Positions 9,390-19,568 of a stretch of 64,000 nucleotides of DNA are shown piece by piece (position 1 is the first letter of the stretch; the number at the start of each line of letters is the position of its first letter). The translations under genes were made by a program, and so were the position numbers. The DNA is from Clostridia bacterium. Lineage in GTDB: Bacteria; Bacillota; Clostridia; Christensenellales; Borkfalkiaceae. The stretch lies in contig JAJQAK010000167.1 in NCBI GenBank assembly GCA_021203845.1, positions 24,826-88,825 of the forward strand, in the 5' to 3' direction. The notes below the pieces were generated by a model, which saw nothing but the letters and a program-made list of their open reading frames with translations, was not told the origin of the DNA and ran no database searches.

Positions 9390-10064
9390 ATGGGACAAAA
9401 AGTTAATCCTCACGGTTACAGAGTCGGAGTCACGAAACCCTGGTCCACGCAGTGGTACGCAGAAGGCCCGGATTTCGCCAAATTCATCAAGGAAGACTAC
9501 GACATTCGCACCTTTATTAAAAAGAAGTATTACGAGGCGGCGATAAGCAGCATAACGATAGTCAGGGCCGCGAACAAGGTCGAGGTCGGAATATCCACCG
9601 GACGCCCCGGCGTGCTCATCGGCAAGGGCGGATCCGAGATAGACGTCATAAAAAACGACCTCAAGAAAATCACGAACGGAAAAACCATAATCGTTAACGT
9701 CAAGAAGATAGACAAGGTCGATCAGGATGCGCAGCTCGTCGCCGAGGCGGTCGCCGCCCAGCTCGAAAAGCGTGTGTCTTACAGAAGGGCCATGAAGGCT
9801 CAGCTGTCCAAGGTATCCAAGAGTGGCGTGAAGGGCGTCAAGATCATGGTCAAAGGCCGTCTCGACGGACGTGAGATCTCCGGCAAGGAGGCCTATCACG
9901 AGGGGTCGATCCCCCTTCAGACCATCCGTGCGGACATAGACTACGGTTTCGCGGAAGCGCACACCACGTTCGGCGTGCTTGGCGTGAAGGTCTGGATTTA
10001 CAAGGGCGAGATACTTCAGAGGGACGGAAAGAAACTTATGATTTCCGACGGAGGCGAAGAGTAG
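9390..10064 (+). CDS. rpsC: 30S ribosomal protein S3
   Basis: '[24 protein letters not shown]', KH domain. Confidence 0.98.
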   Translation: MGQKVNPHGYRVGVTKPWSTQWYAEGPDFAKFIKEDYDIRTFIKKKYYEAAISSITIVRAANKVEVGISTGRPGVLIGKGGSEIDVIKNDLKKITNGKTIIVNVKKIDKVDQDAQLVAEAVAAQLEKRVSYRRAMKAQLSKVSKSGVKGVKIMVKGRLDGREISGKEAYHEGSIPLQTIRADIDYGFAEAHTTFGVLGVKVWIYKGEILQRDGKKLMISDGGEE

Positions 10065-10068
10065 AATC

Positions 10069-10494
10069 ATGTTAATGCCTAAAAGAGTAAAAAGAAGAAT
10101 GGTTCACCGCGGCAGAATGAAGGGCACCGCCCACCGCGGAAACAAGGTAGCGTACGGCGATTACGGGCTTGTGGCTCTCGAGTGTTCGTGGGTCACGTCC
10201 AGGCAGATAGAGGCCGCGCGTATCGCGATGACGAGATACGTCAAGCGTGGCGGCAAGGTGTGGATAGACATATTCCCCAATAAGCCCATAACGAAGAAAC
10301 CCGCAGAGACCCGCATGGGCTCCGGAAAGGGTTCCGTGGACTACTGGGTGGCCGTCGTGAAGCCCGGCAGGGTCATGTTCGAGATGGCGGGCGTCACCGA
10401 AGAACAGGCCCGTGAGGCAATGCGTCTCGCGTCGCACAAACTCCCCATAAAGTGCAAGTTTGTCAAGAAAGGCGAGGAGGGCGTAACAGACTAA
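10069..10494 (+). CDS. rplP: 50S ribosomal protein L16
   Basis: '[32 protein letters not shown]'. Confidence 0.98.
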   Translation: MLMPKRVKRRMVHRGRMKGTAHRGNKVAYGDYGLVALECSWVTSRQIEAARIAMTRYVKRGGKVWIDIFPNKPITKKPAETRMGSGKGSVDYWVAVVKPGRVMFEMAGVTEEQAREAMRLASHKLPIKCKFVKKGEEGVTD

Positions 10495-10688
10495 TGAAAG
10501 CGAAAGAGATAGTAAACTTAAGCGACGAGCAACTGCAGGTCACGCTCGACGAGCTTAAGACTGAGCTGTTCAATCTGCGCTTCCGTCATGCGAGCGGACA
10601 GCTTGACAACCCTATGCGCATAAACCTCGTGAAGAAGGACATCGCGAGGGTGAACACGGTAATCCGTTCCAGGCAGAACAGGGCATAA
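10494..10688 (+). CDS. rpmC: 50S ribosomal protein L29
   Basis: '[40 protein letters not shown]'; ATG overlaps the rplP stop. Confidence 0.96.
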   Translation: MKAKEIVNLSDEQLQVTLDELKTELFNLRFRHASGQLDNPMRINLVKKDIARVNTVIRSRQNRA

Positions 10689-10697
10689 GGAGAGAAC

Positions 10698-10958
10698 ATG
10701 GCAGAGAGAACGACTCAGAGGAAGGAAAGAGTGGGAATTGTCGTATCCGACAAGATGGACAAAACGGTGGTAGTCGCCGTGACGATCCGTTCGCCCCATC
10801 CCATATATAAAAAGATAGTTAACAAGACGACGAGATTCAAGGCTCACGACGAGAACAACGAGTGCTCCGTGGGCGACAAGGTGAGGATCGTCGAGACGAG
10901 GCACCTTTCCAAGGACAAATACTGGAGAGTAGCCGAGATAATAGAGAAAGCCAAATAG
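10698..10958 (+). CDS. rpsQ: 30S ribosomal protein S17
   Basis: '[21 protein letters not shown]'. Confidence 0.97.
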   Translation: MAERTTQRKERVGIVVSDKMDKTVVVAVTIRSPHPIYKKIVNKTTRFKAHDENNECSVGDKVRIVETRHLSKDKYWRVAEIIEKAK

Positions 10959-10969
10959 TCGGTCAATTA

Positions 10970-11053
10970 CGGATACGAACGCCGTAAAGGTTTGGGCGTT
11001 CCTCTGTCCGGGGCTGTGTAAGTGTTTAGCATAAATTCAGGAAGGCATCTTCC
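10970..11053 (+). ncRNA. Candidate structured spacer RNA between rpsQ and rplN
   Basis: GAACGCC(10977-10983)/GGCGTTC(10995-11001) stem; GGAAG-GCAT-CTTCC hairpin (11040-11053); 128-nt gap in an otherwise tightly packed operon. Confidence 0.4.
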
Positions 11054-11086
11054 GAAAAAGCGAAAAGTACATTTAGGAGAATTTAT

Positions 11087-11455
11087 ATGATACAGGCTCA
11101 GACAAGGCTTAAAGTCGCCGACAACAGCGGTGCGAAGGAGCTTATGTGCATAAAGGTCCTCGGCGGATCGTTCCACAAGACCGGCAACATAGGCGACGTC
11201 ATCGTGTGCTCCGTGAAGTCGGCAGCACCCGGCGGAGCGGTGAAAAAGAAGGAGATAGTCCGCGCCGTCATAGTCAGGACCAAGAAGGGCGTCAGAAGGA
11301 GCGACGGCACGTACATCCGTTTCGACGACAACGCGGCGGTCATAATAAACAATAACAAGGAACCCAGGGGCACCCGTATCTTTGGACCGATAGCGAGAGA
11401 GCTTCGTGAGAAGAACTACATGAAGATAATCTCGCTCGCACCCGAGGTGTTATAA
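11087..11455 (+). CDS. rplN: 50S ribosomal protein L14
   Basis: '[28 protein letters not shown]'. Confidence 0.98.
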   Translation: MIQAQTRLKVADNSGAKELMCIKVLGGSFHKTGNIGDVIVCSVKSAAPGGAVKKKEIVRAVIVRTKKGVRRSDGTYIRFDDNAAVIINNNKEPRGTRIFGPIARELREKNYMKIISLAPEVL

Positions 11456-11469
11456 TTAGGAGACAGAAG

Positions 11470-11961
11470 ATGAACGTAAAATTGAACGACACGGTACTTG
11501 TCGTGACCGGCAAATACGCGGGCAAGAAGGGCAAAGTTACGGCCACGAAGCCCAAGACCGGCAAGATAATCGTCGAGGGCGTCAACATCCAGAAGAAGAC
11601 CCAGAAGGCCCGCAGGGGCAACGACATCTCCAGGATAATAGAGAGGGAAGGCCCCATCGACGCGTCCAACGTCATGGTCATCTGTCCCGAGTGCTCCGCC
11701 CCCGTGAGAGTGAAGTACGACGTCACGGGAGACAAGAAGGTCAGAGTCTGCAGAAAGTGCGGCGCCGTACTCGACAAGGCTTACGTGAAGAAGAACGCCA
11801 AGGACGCCGCGAAAGAGGCGAAACCCGAGAAACGTGTCAGAAAGAGAGCGAGAAAGGCGGAAGCCGGAGCGGCCGAGGCCGAAGTGAGCGAGACGGAAGA
11901 GATTGCCGGGGAAACTGAAGAGACCCCCGTCGAGGCGGAAGCCGAGAAGGAAGAGGAGTAA
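11470..11961 (+). CDS. rplX: 50S ribosomal protein L24 with long acidic C-terminal extension
   Basis: KOW 'NDTVLVVTGKYAGKKGKVTAT'; 163 aa, tail 'AEAGAAEAEVSETEEIAGETEETPVEAEAEKEEE'. Confidence 0.96.
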   Translation: MNVKLNDTVLVVTGKYAGKKGKVTATKPKTGKIIVEGVNIQKKTQKARRGNDISRIIEREGPIDASNVMVICPECSAPVRVKYDVTGDKKVRVCRKCGAVLDKAYVKKNAKDAAKEAKPEKRVRKRARKAEAGAAEAEVSETEEIAGETEETPVEAEAEKEEE

Positions 11962-11973
11962 GGGAGGCACGAC

Positions 11974-12642
11974 ATGGCAGACAAGAAGAAACAGCAGTCA
12001 AAAAAGCCCGCCGTCAAGCAGATGGGCAAAGCCGTAAAACCCGTCGAGGCTCCCACCAAGGTTTCCACGGGCGTCAAGACGAAGGCCAACATAACCGAAT
12101 CCCCCAACAGGGTGCAGGAAGCCTACAAGAATGAAGTCATCCCCGCACTCATGAAGCAGTTCGGATACAAGAACGTCATGCAGGTGCCCAAGCTTGAGAA
12201 AATAGTCATCAACACGGGGCTCGGCGACATAAAGGACAACGCTAAAGCCATACAGATGTCCATGAACGAGATAAAGCTCATTTCCGGACAGCAGCCCATT
12301 CTCACGAAGGCGAGAAAGTCGGTGGCGAACTTCAAACTTCGTGAAGGCATGACGGTCGGAATAAAGGTGACTCTCCGCGGGAAGAGGATGTATGAGTTTT
12401 ACGACAAGCTCATATCCCTCGCGCTTCCGAGAGTGAGGGACTTCAGGGGGCTCAACCCCGACAGTTTCGACGGGATGGGCAACTATTCGATGGGACTCAA
12501 GGAACAGCTCGTGTTCACGGAGATCACATACGACCAGGTTGAGAAGGTTCGCGGCATGGACATAAGTTTCGTCACCACGGCGAAAAGTGACGAGGAAGGC
12601 AGAGAGCTTCTGAAGGCGCTCGGTATGCCCTTCAGAAAGTGA
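11974..12642 (+). CDS. rplE: 50S ribosomal protein L5 with basic N-terminal extension
   Basis: '[34 protein letters not shown]'; about 45-residue Lys/Pro-rich N-terminal extension. Confidence 0.97.
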   Translation: MADKKKQQSKKPAVKQMGKAVKPVEAPTKVSTGVKTKANITESPNRVQEAYKNEVIPALMKQFGYKNVMQVPKLEKIVINTGLGDIKDNAKAIQMSMNEIKLISGQQPILTKARKSVANFKLREGMTVGIKVTLRGKRMYEFYDKLISLALPRVRDFRGLNPDSFDGMGNYSMGLKEQLVFTEITYDQVEKVRGMDISFVTTAKSDEEGRELLKALGMPFRK

Positions 12643-12652
12643 GGTGTGAGAC

Positions 12653-12838
12653 ATGGCAAAAAAGGCAATGGTAAACAAACAGCAAAGGCCCCCCAAGTAT
12701 TCGACGCGTGCGTACACGAGGTGCAGCATCTGCGGTAGACCCCACGCGGTTCTCCGTAAGTACGGCGTCTGCCGTATCTGCTTCAGAAACCTCGCCTACA
12801 AAGGGGAGATCCCCGGTGTGAGAAAGGCAAGCTGGTAG
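12653..12838 (+). CDS. rpsZ: 30S ribosomal protein S14, zinc (type Z)
   Basis: 61 aa with CxxC...CxxC '[39 protein letters not shown]'. Confidence 0.97.
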   Translation: MAKKAMVNKQQRPPKYSTRAYTRCSICGRPHAVLRKYGVCRICFRNLAYKGEIPGVRKASW

Positions 12839-12849
12839 GAGGAAAGAAG

Positions 12850-13239
12850 ATGACTGATCCTATTGCAGATATGCTCACGCGCATCCGTAACGCGATTACG
12901 GCGAAAAAGGAGACGGTCGAAGTTCCCGTGTCGAACATGAAGAAGGCCATAGCCGACATCCTGCTCGAGGAAGGGTACGTCAAAAACGTCAAGTACGTCC
13001 AGGACGGCGTTTTCGGCACGATGATAATCACGCTCAAATACGTGGACGGGAAGAACGTCATAAGCGGGCTTTCCAGGGTGTCCAAACCCGGTCTCCGCAT
13101 GTATTCCGGCGTCGAGAAAATGCCCAAGGTCCTCGGAGGTCTCGGAATCGCCATACTCTCCACGAACAAAGGGATAATGACCGACCGCAACGCCAGAAAG
13201 GTAAACGTGGGCGGTGAGGTTCTCTGCTACATTTGGTAA
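12850..13239 (+). CDS. rpsH: 30S ribosomal protein S8
   Basis: '[16 protein letters not shown]'. Confidence 0.98.
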   Translation: MTDPIADMLTRIRNAITAKKETVEVPVSNMKKAIADILLEEGYVKNVKYVQDGVFGTMIITLKYVDGKNVISGLSRVSKPGLRMYSGVEKMPKVLGGLGIAILSTNKGIMTDRNARKVNVGGEVLCYIW

Positions 13240-13251
13240 GGAGGGTGTGAC

Positions 13252-13818
13252 ATGGCGAAGATCGAGAAAGAGTCGAGAATCGGGAAGCTCCCCATCACCC
13301 TGCCCGCCGGCGTCACCGTCGAGTACAAAGACGGTGTCTGCACGGTGAAAGGCCCCAAGGGACAGCTTTCGCAACAGATTACCGGAAATATAGACATAAA
13401 AGTGGAAGGCAGCGAGTGCAAAGTCATAAGATGTGCCGACACGAGAGAGGACATGGCGCTCCACGGACTCTACCGCGCGCTCGTGAACAACATGGTCACG
13501 GGGGTCACGACGGGGTTCGAGAAGAAGCTCAAGATAGCCGGCATGGGCTGGAAGTCCGAGGCCGCGAATGGCAAACTCACGCTCCACGTGGGATATTCGC
13601 ATCCCGTGGTGTTCGAGGCGCCCAAGGGCATATCCATCGTGTGCGAGACGCCCACGCTCATAAAGATATCCGGAATCGACAAGGCCGCGGTCGGACAGGT
13701 CGCCGCCGACATAAGGAAAGTCAGAAAGCCCGAGCCCTATCACGGATTCGGAATCTCGTACGAAGACGAGATCATCCAGCGCAAGGAAGGCAAGACGGGC
13801 GCCAAAGGCAAGAAGTAA
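13252..13818 (+). CDS. rplF: 50S ribosomal protein L6
   Basis: 'SRIGKLPITLPAGVTVEYKDGVCTVKGPKGQL'. Confidence 0.98.
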   Translation: MAKIEKESRIGKLPITLPAGVTVEYKDGVCTVKGPKGQLSQQITGNIDIKVEGSECKVIRCADTREDMALHGLYRALVNNMVTGVTTGFEKKLKIAGMGWKSEAANGKLTLHVGYSHPVVFEAPKGISIVCETPTLIKISGIDKAAVGQVAADIRKVRKPEPYHGFGISYEDEIIQRKEGKTGAKGKK

Positions 13819-13911
13819 TTTCCGGACGAGCGGAAGCGTCCGCCGCGCGAATCTCGGCGCGGGGGTCTGCCCGGAAGAGAATATGCTTGTCTTAATCTTA
13901 AGGAGACACGA

Positions 13912-14280
13912 ATGATAACGAAAATCGACAAGAACGAAGAGAGAAAGCACCGTCACGTTAGAGTGAGAAAGAAGATCTCGGGGACGGCCGAGACTCCCCG
14001 TTTCAGCGTTTACAGGTCATTGAACCACATATACGTGCAGCTGATCGACGACGACGAGGGAAAGACGCTGGCTTCCGCTTCCACGATGGACAAGGCTCTG
14101 AGGGCCGAGGTCGCCGGGAAGACCAAGACGGAAGCGGCCAAGATTGTCGGCAAAGCTGTCGCCGAGAGGGCCATTAAGAAGGGCATCGAGACGGCCGTGT
14201 TCGACAGGGGCGGATACCTTTACACCGGACGCGTTCAGGCTGTGGCGGACGGCGCCAGAGAAGCCGGACTTAAGTTCTAA
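13912..14280 (+). CDS. rplR: 50S ribosomal protein L18
   Basis: '[37 protein letters not shown]'. Confidence 0.98.
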   Translation: MITKIDKNEERKHRHVRVRKKISGTAETPRFSVYRSLNHIYVQLIDDDEGKTLASASTMDKALRAEVAGKTKTEAAKIVGKAVAERAIKKGIETAVFDRGGYLYTGRVQAVADGAREAGLKF

Positions 14281-14292
14281 GGAGTGAAAACT

Positions 14293-14826
14293 ATGGAAGA
14301 AAAGAAAGACAGGCCCGCAAGAAAAGGCGCAAGACCTCCCCGCAACGAAGACGACGGACTGGTGAAGAAGCTCATACAGGTCAACAGAATCTCCAAAACG
14401 GTCAAAGGCGGCCGTAAAATGCGTTTCGCCGCTCTGATGGTCGTCGGGGACGGAAAGGGCCTCGTAGGATACGGGCTCGGCAAGAGCAAGGAAGTTCCGG
14501 AAGCCATAGACAAGGCCACGGCAAAGGCCAAGAAGAACATGATCAAGGTCAACCTCGCGGGGACGAGCATCCCCCACCAGGTAACCGGGGTGTACAGCAA
14601 GGGACGCGTGCTCCTCATCCCCGCTCAGGAAGGTACCGGCGTCATAGCCGGAGGTCCCGTCCGTGCCGTGATGGAGGCCGTCGGAATAACCGATATCCGC
14701 ACGAAGTCCGTGGGCTCCACGAACCATATCAACTGCGTCAAGGCGGCGGTTCAGGGGTTGTCGCAACTCAAATCTCCGGAAGAGGTCGCCCGTCTTCGCG
14801 GAAAAGACGTCGAGGACCTGACCTAA
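14293..14826 (+). CDS. rpsE: 30S ribosomal protein S5
   Basis: '[43 protein letters not shown]'. Confidence 0.97.
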   Translation: MEEKKDRPARKGARPPRNEDDGLVKKLIQVNRISKTVKGGRKMRFAALMVVGDGKGLVGYGLGKSKEVPEAIDKATAKAKKNMIKVNLAGTSIPHQVTGVYSKGRVLLIPAQEGTGVIAGGPVRAVMEAVGITDIRTKSVGSTNHINCVKAAVQGLSQLKSPEEVARLRGKDVEDLT

Positions 14827-14840
14827 AAAGGAGGCGAGAG

Positions 14841-15014
14841 ATGCTTAAGGTAACATTGATAAAGAGCGTCGCCAACGAGAGGGAGACCATCAAGAAGACG
14901 GTCGAGGCTCTCGGGCTTCGCAAGATAAACTCCACGAAGGTGTTCGAGGACGTGCCCTCCGTGAGAGGCGCGCTCAAGAAAGTCGACTATCTCGTAAAAG
15001 TGGAAGAGGTGTGA
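14841..15014 (+). CDS. rpmD: 50S ribosomal protein L30
   Basis: Below the ORF-track length cutoff; reads MLKVTLIKSVANERETIKKTVEALGLRKINSTKVFEDVPSVRGALKKVDYLVKVEEV*. Confidence 0.96.
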   Translation: MLKVTLIKSVANERETIKKTVEALGLRKINSTKVFEDVPSVRGALKKVDYLVKVEEV

Positions 15015-15015
15015 A

Positions 15016-15585
15016 ATGGCAGAGACAGAAGAAAACGACGTAATGAGAGTTGACACTCTGCACCCCGCGGACGGGTCTTCACACAGAACCAAAAGGGTCG
15101 GCAGAGGTATAGGCTCCGGACTCGGCAAGACGTCGGGCCGCGGGCACAAAGGACAGAAGGCACGTTCCGGCGGGCACGTACGTCCCGGATTCGAAGGCGG
15201 ACAGATGCCTCTCGACAGGCGTGTCCCCAAGCGCGGATTCAACAACAAGTGGCGCGTCATATACATGACCATAAACGTCGGCCAGCTCGCCGAGGTTCCC
15301 GCCGGCACGGTGGTGGACTACGACTATGTGGTCGAGAACGGGCTTGCCAAGAAGGTTCCCGGAAACGTCGGACTCAAAGTCCTCGGAAACGGAGAGCTCA
15401 AGAACGCCATAACCGTGAAGGCGTCCAAGTTCACGGAAAAAGCCAAAGAAATAATCGAGAAGGCCGGCGGAAAGGCGGAAGTCATCCCCGGGAAAAAGAA
15501 GTTCATCAGAGCAAATCTCGAATACAAACTCACGCTCGACGAATATATGGAATCGCGCGGAGAAGGCGGCAGGCAGGACAACTAA
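15016..15585 (+). CDS. rplO: 50S ribosomal protein L15
   Basis: 'KRVGRGIGSGLGKTSGRGHKGQKARSGG'. Confidence 0.98.
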   Translation: MAETEENDVMRVDTLHPADGSSHRTKRVGRGIGSGLGKTSGRGHKGQKARSGGHVRPGFEGGQMPLDRRVPKRGFNNKWRVIYMTINVGQLAEVPAGTVVDYDYVVENGLAKKVPGNVGLKVLGNGELKNAITVKASKFTEKAKEIIEKAGGKAEVIPGKKKFIRANLEYKLTLDEYMESRGEGGRQDN

Positions 15586-15633
15586 TTTGACCGTGTGCGT
15601 TTCCGCTTTGGAAACGCAAGCAGGAGAAAGGCA

Positions 15634-16998
15634 ATGTTTGAAACAATAAAAAATTGTTTTAAGGACAAGGGAATACGAAAGAAGATATGGATAACGCTCC
15701 TTCTTCTCTTCATATTCAGACTGGGCTGCTATATTCCGGTACCCGGGATAATGTCGACGGAGTTCAGCGAGGCCATAACGGGCAACAGCTTTCTGAACCT
15801 CATGAGCTCCATAACGGGCGGATCGCTGGAAAACGCTACGCTCTTCGCACTCGGTATAAGTCCTTACATCAACGCGTCCATAATCATCCAGCTGCTCACG
15901 GTCGCGATCCCCGCGTTGGAGAGGTTGTCCAAAGAGGGCGAAGAAGGAAGAAAGAAGATAGCGACCATAACCCGTTGGGTGACGATAGTTCTCGCTCTCG
16001 CGCAGGCCATAGGCATCATAATCAACTACGGCGGACTTTGGGGTTCGGGGGACAATCTCGCGATAAAGCTCTCGTTCTTCGGTGAGTCTCTCTGGGGTGA
16101 GACGGCGGCTAAATGGGTTGCCGGGATATTCCTCTGCGCCGTTTACACGGCGGGTGCCATGCTCGTCATGTGGATAGGCGAGAGAATAACCGAGTACGGC
16201 GTGAGCAACGGCATATCCATGATCATATTCATAGGTATCCTTTCCACCGCCGGCACGACGCTTCTTTCCAAATTCATTGACGCGTTCACTGGCAGCCCCG
16301 CGGTTCTTTGGGAGATTTTCGGATTCATAATTCTGACCGTACTGGAGTTTGCGGCGATTGTCACAGTCGACCTTTCGGAACGAAACATTCCGGTGCAGTA
16401 CGCGAAACAGGTAAAGGGACGGAAGATGTACGGAGGACAGTCGTCCAAGATCCCGATTAAGATATCGAGTTCCGGCGTCATGCCTCTGATCTTCGCCTTT
16501 GCGATAATCTCGTTTCCCTCGATGCTCGCGGGCCTCTTCTGGCCGGGTTCGAGATTCGACACGGGGTGCACGAACTGGTTCTCGGGTTCCTCCCCGTACT
16601 GGTACGGACAGCTCATCTACATGGTCACGCTGTGCATCCTGATATTCGCTTTCGCGTTCTTCTATTCGGGCATGCAGTTCAATCCTGACGACGTGGCCAA
16701 GACCATTCAGCAGAACGGCGGGTTCATACAGGGCATAAGGCCCGGGCGGCCGACCGCCGACTACCTGAGAAAGATCAACAACCGAATAACGCTCTTTGGG
16801 GCCATATACCTTACTTTGGTCGCTCTGATTCCATCGCTTTTGGGCATAATACTGACCGCCCTGGGAATGTCGGACGTAACGCTGTTGAGCGTTTGGTCGA
16901 CGACGGGAATACTCATAGTCGTGTCCGTTGCCATGGAGCTTAACAAACAGCTTGAATCGCAGCTCATGATGAAGAACTACAAAGGGTTCCTGAAATAA
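15634..16998 (+). CDS. secY: Preprotein translocase subunit SecY
   Basis: Multi-pass; 'RLGCYIPVPGI', 'LGISPYINASIIIQLLTVAIP', 'GVSNGISMIIFIGI'. Confidence 0.98.
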   Translation: MFETIKNCFKDKGIRKKIWITLLLLFIFRLGCYIPVPGIMSTEFSEAITGNSFLNLMSSITGGSLENATLFALGISPYINASIIIQLLTVAIPALERLSKEGEEGRKKIATITRWVTIVLALAQAIGIIINYGGLWGSGDNLAIKLSFFGESLWGETAAKWVAGIFLCAVYTAGAMLVMWIGERITEYGVSNGISMIIFIGILSTAGTTLLSKFIDAFTGSPAVLWEIFGFIILTVLEFAAIVTVDLSERNIPVQYAKQVKGRKMYGGQSSKIPIKISSSGVMPLIFAFAIISFPSMLAGLFWPGSRFDTGCTNWFSGSSPYWYGQLIYMVTLCILIFAFAFFYSGMQFNPDDVAKTIQQNGGFIQGIRPGRPTADYLRKINNRITLFGAIYLTLVALIPSLLGIILTALGMSDVTLLSVWSTTGILIVVSVAMELNKQLESQLMMKNYKGFLK

Positions 16999-17018
16999 TA
17001 AACGACGGGGGAGAAAAT

Positions 17019-17654
17019 ATGAACATAGTGCTTTTGGGAGCACCCGGAGCCGGGAAGGGCACGCAGGCAAGCTTCATAAAGAGAAACTTCGGCCTCATCC
17101 ACATCTCGACGGGCGACATATTCCGTGAAAATCTCAAAAACGGCACGGAGCTCGGCCTCATGGCGAAGAAGTACATGGACGCGGGGCAGCTCGTCCCCGA
17201 CAGCGTCACGTGCGACCTCGTGAAAGACAGACTGCAGGCCGACGACGTCAAGAAACACGGCTGCATGCTCGACGGGTTCCCCCGCAACATATACCAGGCA
17301 GAAGAGCTCGAGAAGTTCTGCAAGGTGGACGCCTGCATAGACCTGGACGTCGCCGTGGACTGTCTCATGGACAGAATCTGCGGAAGGAGGGTCTGCTCCG
17401 CCTGCCGCGAGAATTACCACATAAGCACCCTCGACGGTGTCACAATCTGTCCCAAGTGCGGCGCGCCTCTCATTCAGAGGAACGACGACAACCCCGAGAC
17501 GGTCACGGCGAGACTCGACACGTATTTCTCGCAGACCGCGTACCTTGAGAACTACTACAAGGACAAGGGTAAACTCGTTAAGATACCGTGCGGGGATCTT
17601 TCCCCGGACGAGGTATACCAGAAGATCAAGGCGTATCTTCTCGAGTTGGCATAA
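17019..17654 (+). CDS. adk: Adenylate kinase (zinc-lid type)
   Basis: 'GAPGAGKGTQASFI', lid CxxC 'CSACRENYH...CPKCGAPL'. Confidence 0.98.
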   Translation: MNIVLLGAPGAGKGTQASFIKRNFGLIHISTGDIFRENLKNGTELGLMAKKYMDAGQLVPDSVTCDLVKDRLQADDVKKHGCMLDGFPRNIYQAEELEKFCKVDACIDLDVAVDCLMDRICGRRVCSACRENYHISTLDGVTICPKCGAPLIQRNDDNPETVTARLDTYFSQTAYLENYYKDKGKLVKIPCGDLSPDEVYQKIKAYLLELA

Positions 17655-17655
17655 G

Positions 17656-18402
17656 ATGGTATATCTCAAGACGCCGGAACAGATCGAGACCATGAGAAAA
17701 GTGTGCAAGATTGTGCACGATTCGATTGAGTACGCGGGGGAAAATCTCCGTGCCGGCATGACCACGAGAGAGCTCGACGCTCTCATCCACAAGTACATCG
17801 TCACGTGCGGGGCGAACCCCACGTGTCTCGGATACGAAGGCTATCCCGCCGCGTCGTGCATATCCGTGAACGAGGTCGTGGTCCACGGAATCCCCGGCGA
17901 CAGGGTGATAAAGGACGGCGACATAGTCTCGGTGGACGTCTGTGCGGACAAGTACGGTTTCGTGGGAGACAGCGCGAGAACATTCCTCGTGGGTGACGTC
18001 TCCGAGGACAAAAAGAAACTCGTCAAGGTCGCGGAGGAGTGTTTTTGGAAGGCTCTGGAGGGACTCGGGCCCGGGACGCCGCTTTTCGACATAGGGGCCG
18101 CGGTGCAGGAACACGCGGAGGCCAACGGGTATTCCGTCGTGAGGGCTCTCACGGGGCACGGCATAGGCAGGGAAATGCACGAAGACCCCAACGTTCTGAA
18201 CTACGGCAAGAGGGGCACCGGAATGAGGCTCCGCGCCGGGATGGTCATCTGCATAGAACCCATGATAAACATGGGGACGTACAAGGTGAACTTCGACAAG
18301 CGCGACGGCTGGACGGTAACGACGGCGGACGGAAAACCCTCGGCGCATTACGAGAACACCGTGGCGATAACCGAGGACGGCTACGACATCTTAACGCTTT
18401 GA
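17656..18402 (+). CDS. map: Type I methionyl aminopeptidase
   Basis: 'VVHGIPGDRVIKDGDIVSVDV', 'GHGIGREMHEDPNVLNYG'. Confidence 0.97.
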   Translation: MVYLKTPEQIETMRKVCKIVHDSIEYAGENLRAGMTTRELDALIHKYIVTCGANPTCLGYEGYPAASCISVNEVVVHGIPGDRVIKDGDIVSVDVCADKYGFVGDSARTFLVGDVSEDKKKLVKVAEECFWKALEGLGPGTPLFDIGAAVQEHAEANGYSVVRALTGHGIGREMHEDPNVLNYGKRGTGMRLRAGMVICIEPMINMGTYKVNFDKRDGWTVTTADGKPSAHYENTVAITEDGYDILTL

Positions 18403-18404
18403 GT

Positions 18405-18698
18405 ATGAAAGTGAAAGAGCCGAAAAGAGGCGGGGTGTGTTACAGCCTGCAGGGGAGAGACAAGGGCCGCTGGTACGTGATCCTCAAAGTCGAACCCGGG
18501 TACGTCTTCGTGACGGACGGAAAGGCAGGGGGTGCGAAAAGCCCCAAAAAGAAAAACTTAAAACACGTGTATCTGACGCCACGCGAAGTCGAGCTGCCGG
18601 AAAGGGACGACAAGGTGCGCGACAACGAGATTCACAGGGCACTGAAAAACATACTTGAGACAAAAACGGAGGACGGCGAGTGTCAAAAAACGACGTAA
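18405..18698 (+). CDS. KOW-domain RNA-binding protein (L14e-like), between map and infA
   Basis: Position between map and infA; '[25 protein letters not shown]...[11 protein letters not shown]'. Confidence 0.75.
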   Translation: MKVKEPKRGGVCYSLQGRDKGRWYVILKVEPGYVFVTDGKAGGAKSPKKKNLKHVYLTPREVELPERDDKVRDNEIHRALKNILETKTEDGECQKTT

Positions 18699-18901
18699 TA
18701 GAAGCCGAGGGCAAGGTCATAGAGTGTCTGCCGAACGCGATATTCAAGGTGCAGCTCTCCAACGGGCATGTAATCACGGCGTACATTTCGGGAAGACTTC
18801 GCATGAACTACATAAGAATCATCGAAGGTGACAACGTGAAGCTGGAAATGAGCCCGTATGATTTGACCAAAGGCAGAATAACGTGGCGTAGCAAGGGCTG
18901 A
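18680..18901 (+). CDS. infA: Translation initiation factor IF-1
   Basis: '[43 protein letters not shown]'. Confidence 0.98.
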   Translation: MSKNDVIEAEGKVIECLPNAIFKVQLSNGHVITAYISGRLRMNYIRIIEGDNVKLEMSPYDLTKGRITWRSKG

Positions 18902-18930
18902 CGATGCTTTAAGTTTTGAAAGGAGATATC

Positions 18931-19047
18931 ATGAAAGTAAGACCTTCTGTAAAACCTATGTGCAATTACTGCAAAATCATCAAGAGACACGGGAAAGTCA
19001 TGGTCATCTGTTCCAAGAACAAGAACCACAAACAGCGCCAGGGCTGA
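18931..19047 (+). CDS. rpmJ: 50S ribosomal protein L36
   Basis: Below the ORF-track length cutoff; reads [38 protein letters not shown]. Confidence 0.97.
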   Translation: MKVRPSVKPMCNYCKIIKRHGKVMVICSKNKNHKQRQG

Positions 19048-19066
19048 TTCCGAACGTCTAGGGATG

Positions 19067-19123
19067 CGAAAAAAATTTCGTTTGGGCTCCGTCCGGACAT
19101 TCCGGCGGACGGGGACCGAAGCG
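19067..19123 (+). ncRNA. Candidate structured spacer RNA upstream of rpsM-rpsK-rpsD-rpoA-rplQ
   Basis: CGAAA/TTTCG; CCGTCCG(19089-19095)/CGGACGG(19106-19112); competing inner CCGGA-CAT-TCCGG; outer CGTTTGG/CCGAAGCG partial pairing. Confidence 0.45.
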
Positions 19124-19173
19124 GTGGCATAGATTATCAAACATACATTTAATTAACGGAGGAAATAAATCGT

Positions 19174-19548
19174 ATGGCACGTATTGCCGGTGTAGATTTA
19201 CCCAGAGAAAAGAGAGTAGAAATCGGCCTTACCTATATATACGGCATAGGGCTGAAGACCTCGCAGCAGATTCTTGCGGCGACGGGCGTTAATCCCGATA
19301 CGCGCGTCAAGGATCTCGACGAACAGCAGGTGTCCAAACTTCGTGAGTACATCGACCACAACCTAACCGTGGAAGGTGAACTCCGCACGAAGGTGTCCAT
19401 GGACATCAAGAGACTGAGAGAAATCGGATGCTATCGCGGTATCCGCCATAGAAAAGGACTTCCCGTGCGCGGACAATCCACCAAGACAAATGCAAGGACG
19501 AGGAAGGGTCCCCGTCGTACCGTCGCCAAGAAGAAAGGCGCCAAGTAA
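19174..19548 (+). CDS. rpsM: 30S ribosomal protein S13
   Basis: '[26 protein letters not shown]'. Confidence 0.98.
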   Translation: MARIAGVDLPREKRVEIGLTYIYGIGLKTSQQILAATGVNPDTRVKDLDEQQVSKLREYIDHNLTVEGELRTKVSMDIKRLREIGCYRGIRHRKGLPVRGQSTKTNARTRKGPRRTVAKKKGAK

Positions 19549-19568
19549 GGTAAGGGAGGCAGCTTAAA

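Noticed and set aside
15079-17070. 663-aa minus-strand ORF opposite rplO/secY/adk
   Set aside because: Fully antisense to well-identified genes; long antisense frames are expected from the codon composition here; no recognisable domain.
18405-18698. Extra gene between map and infA as a novelty
   Set aside because: A KOW/L14e-like RNA-binding protein in this position is common in Bacillota.
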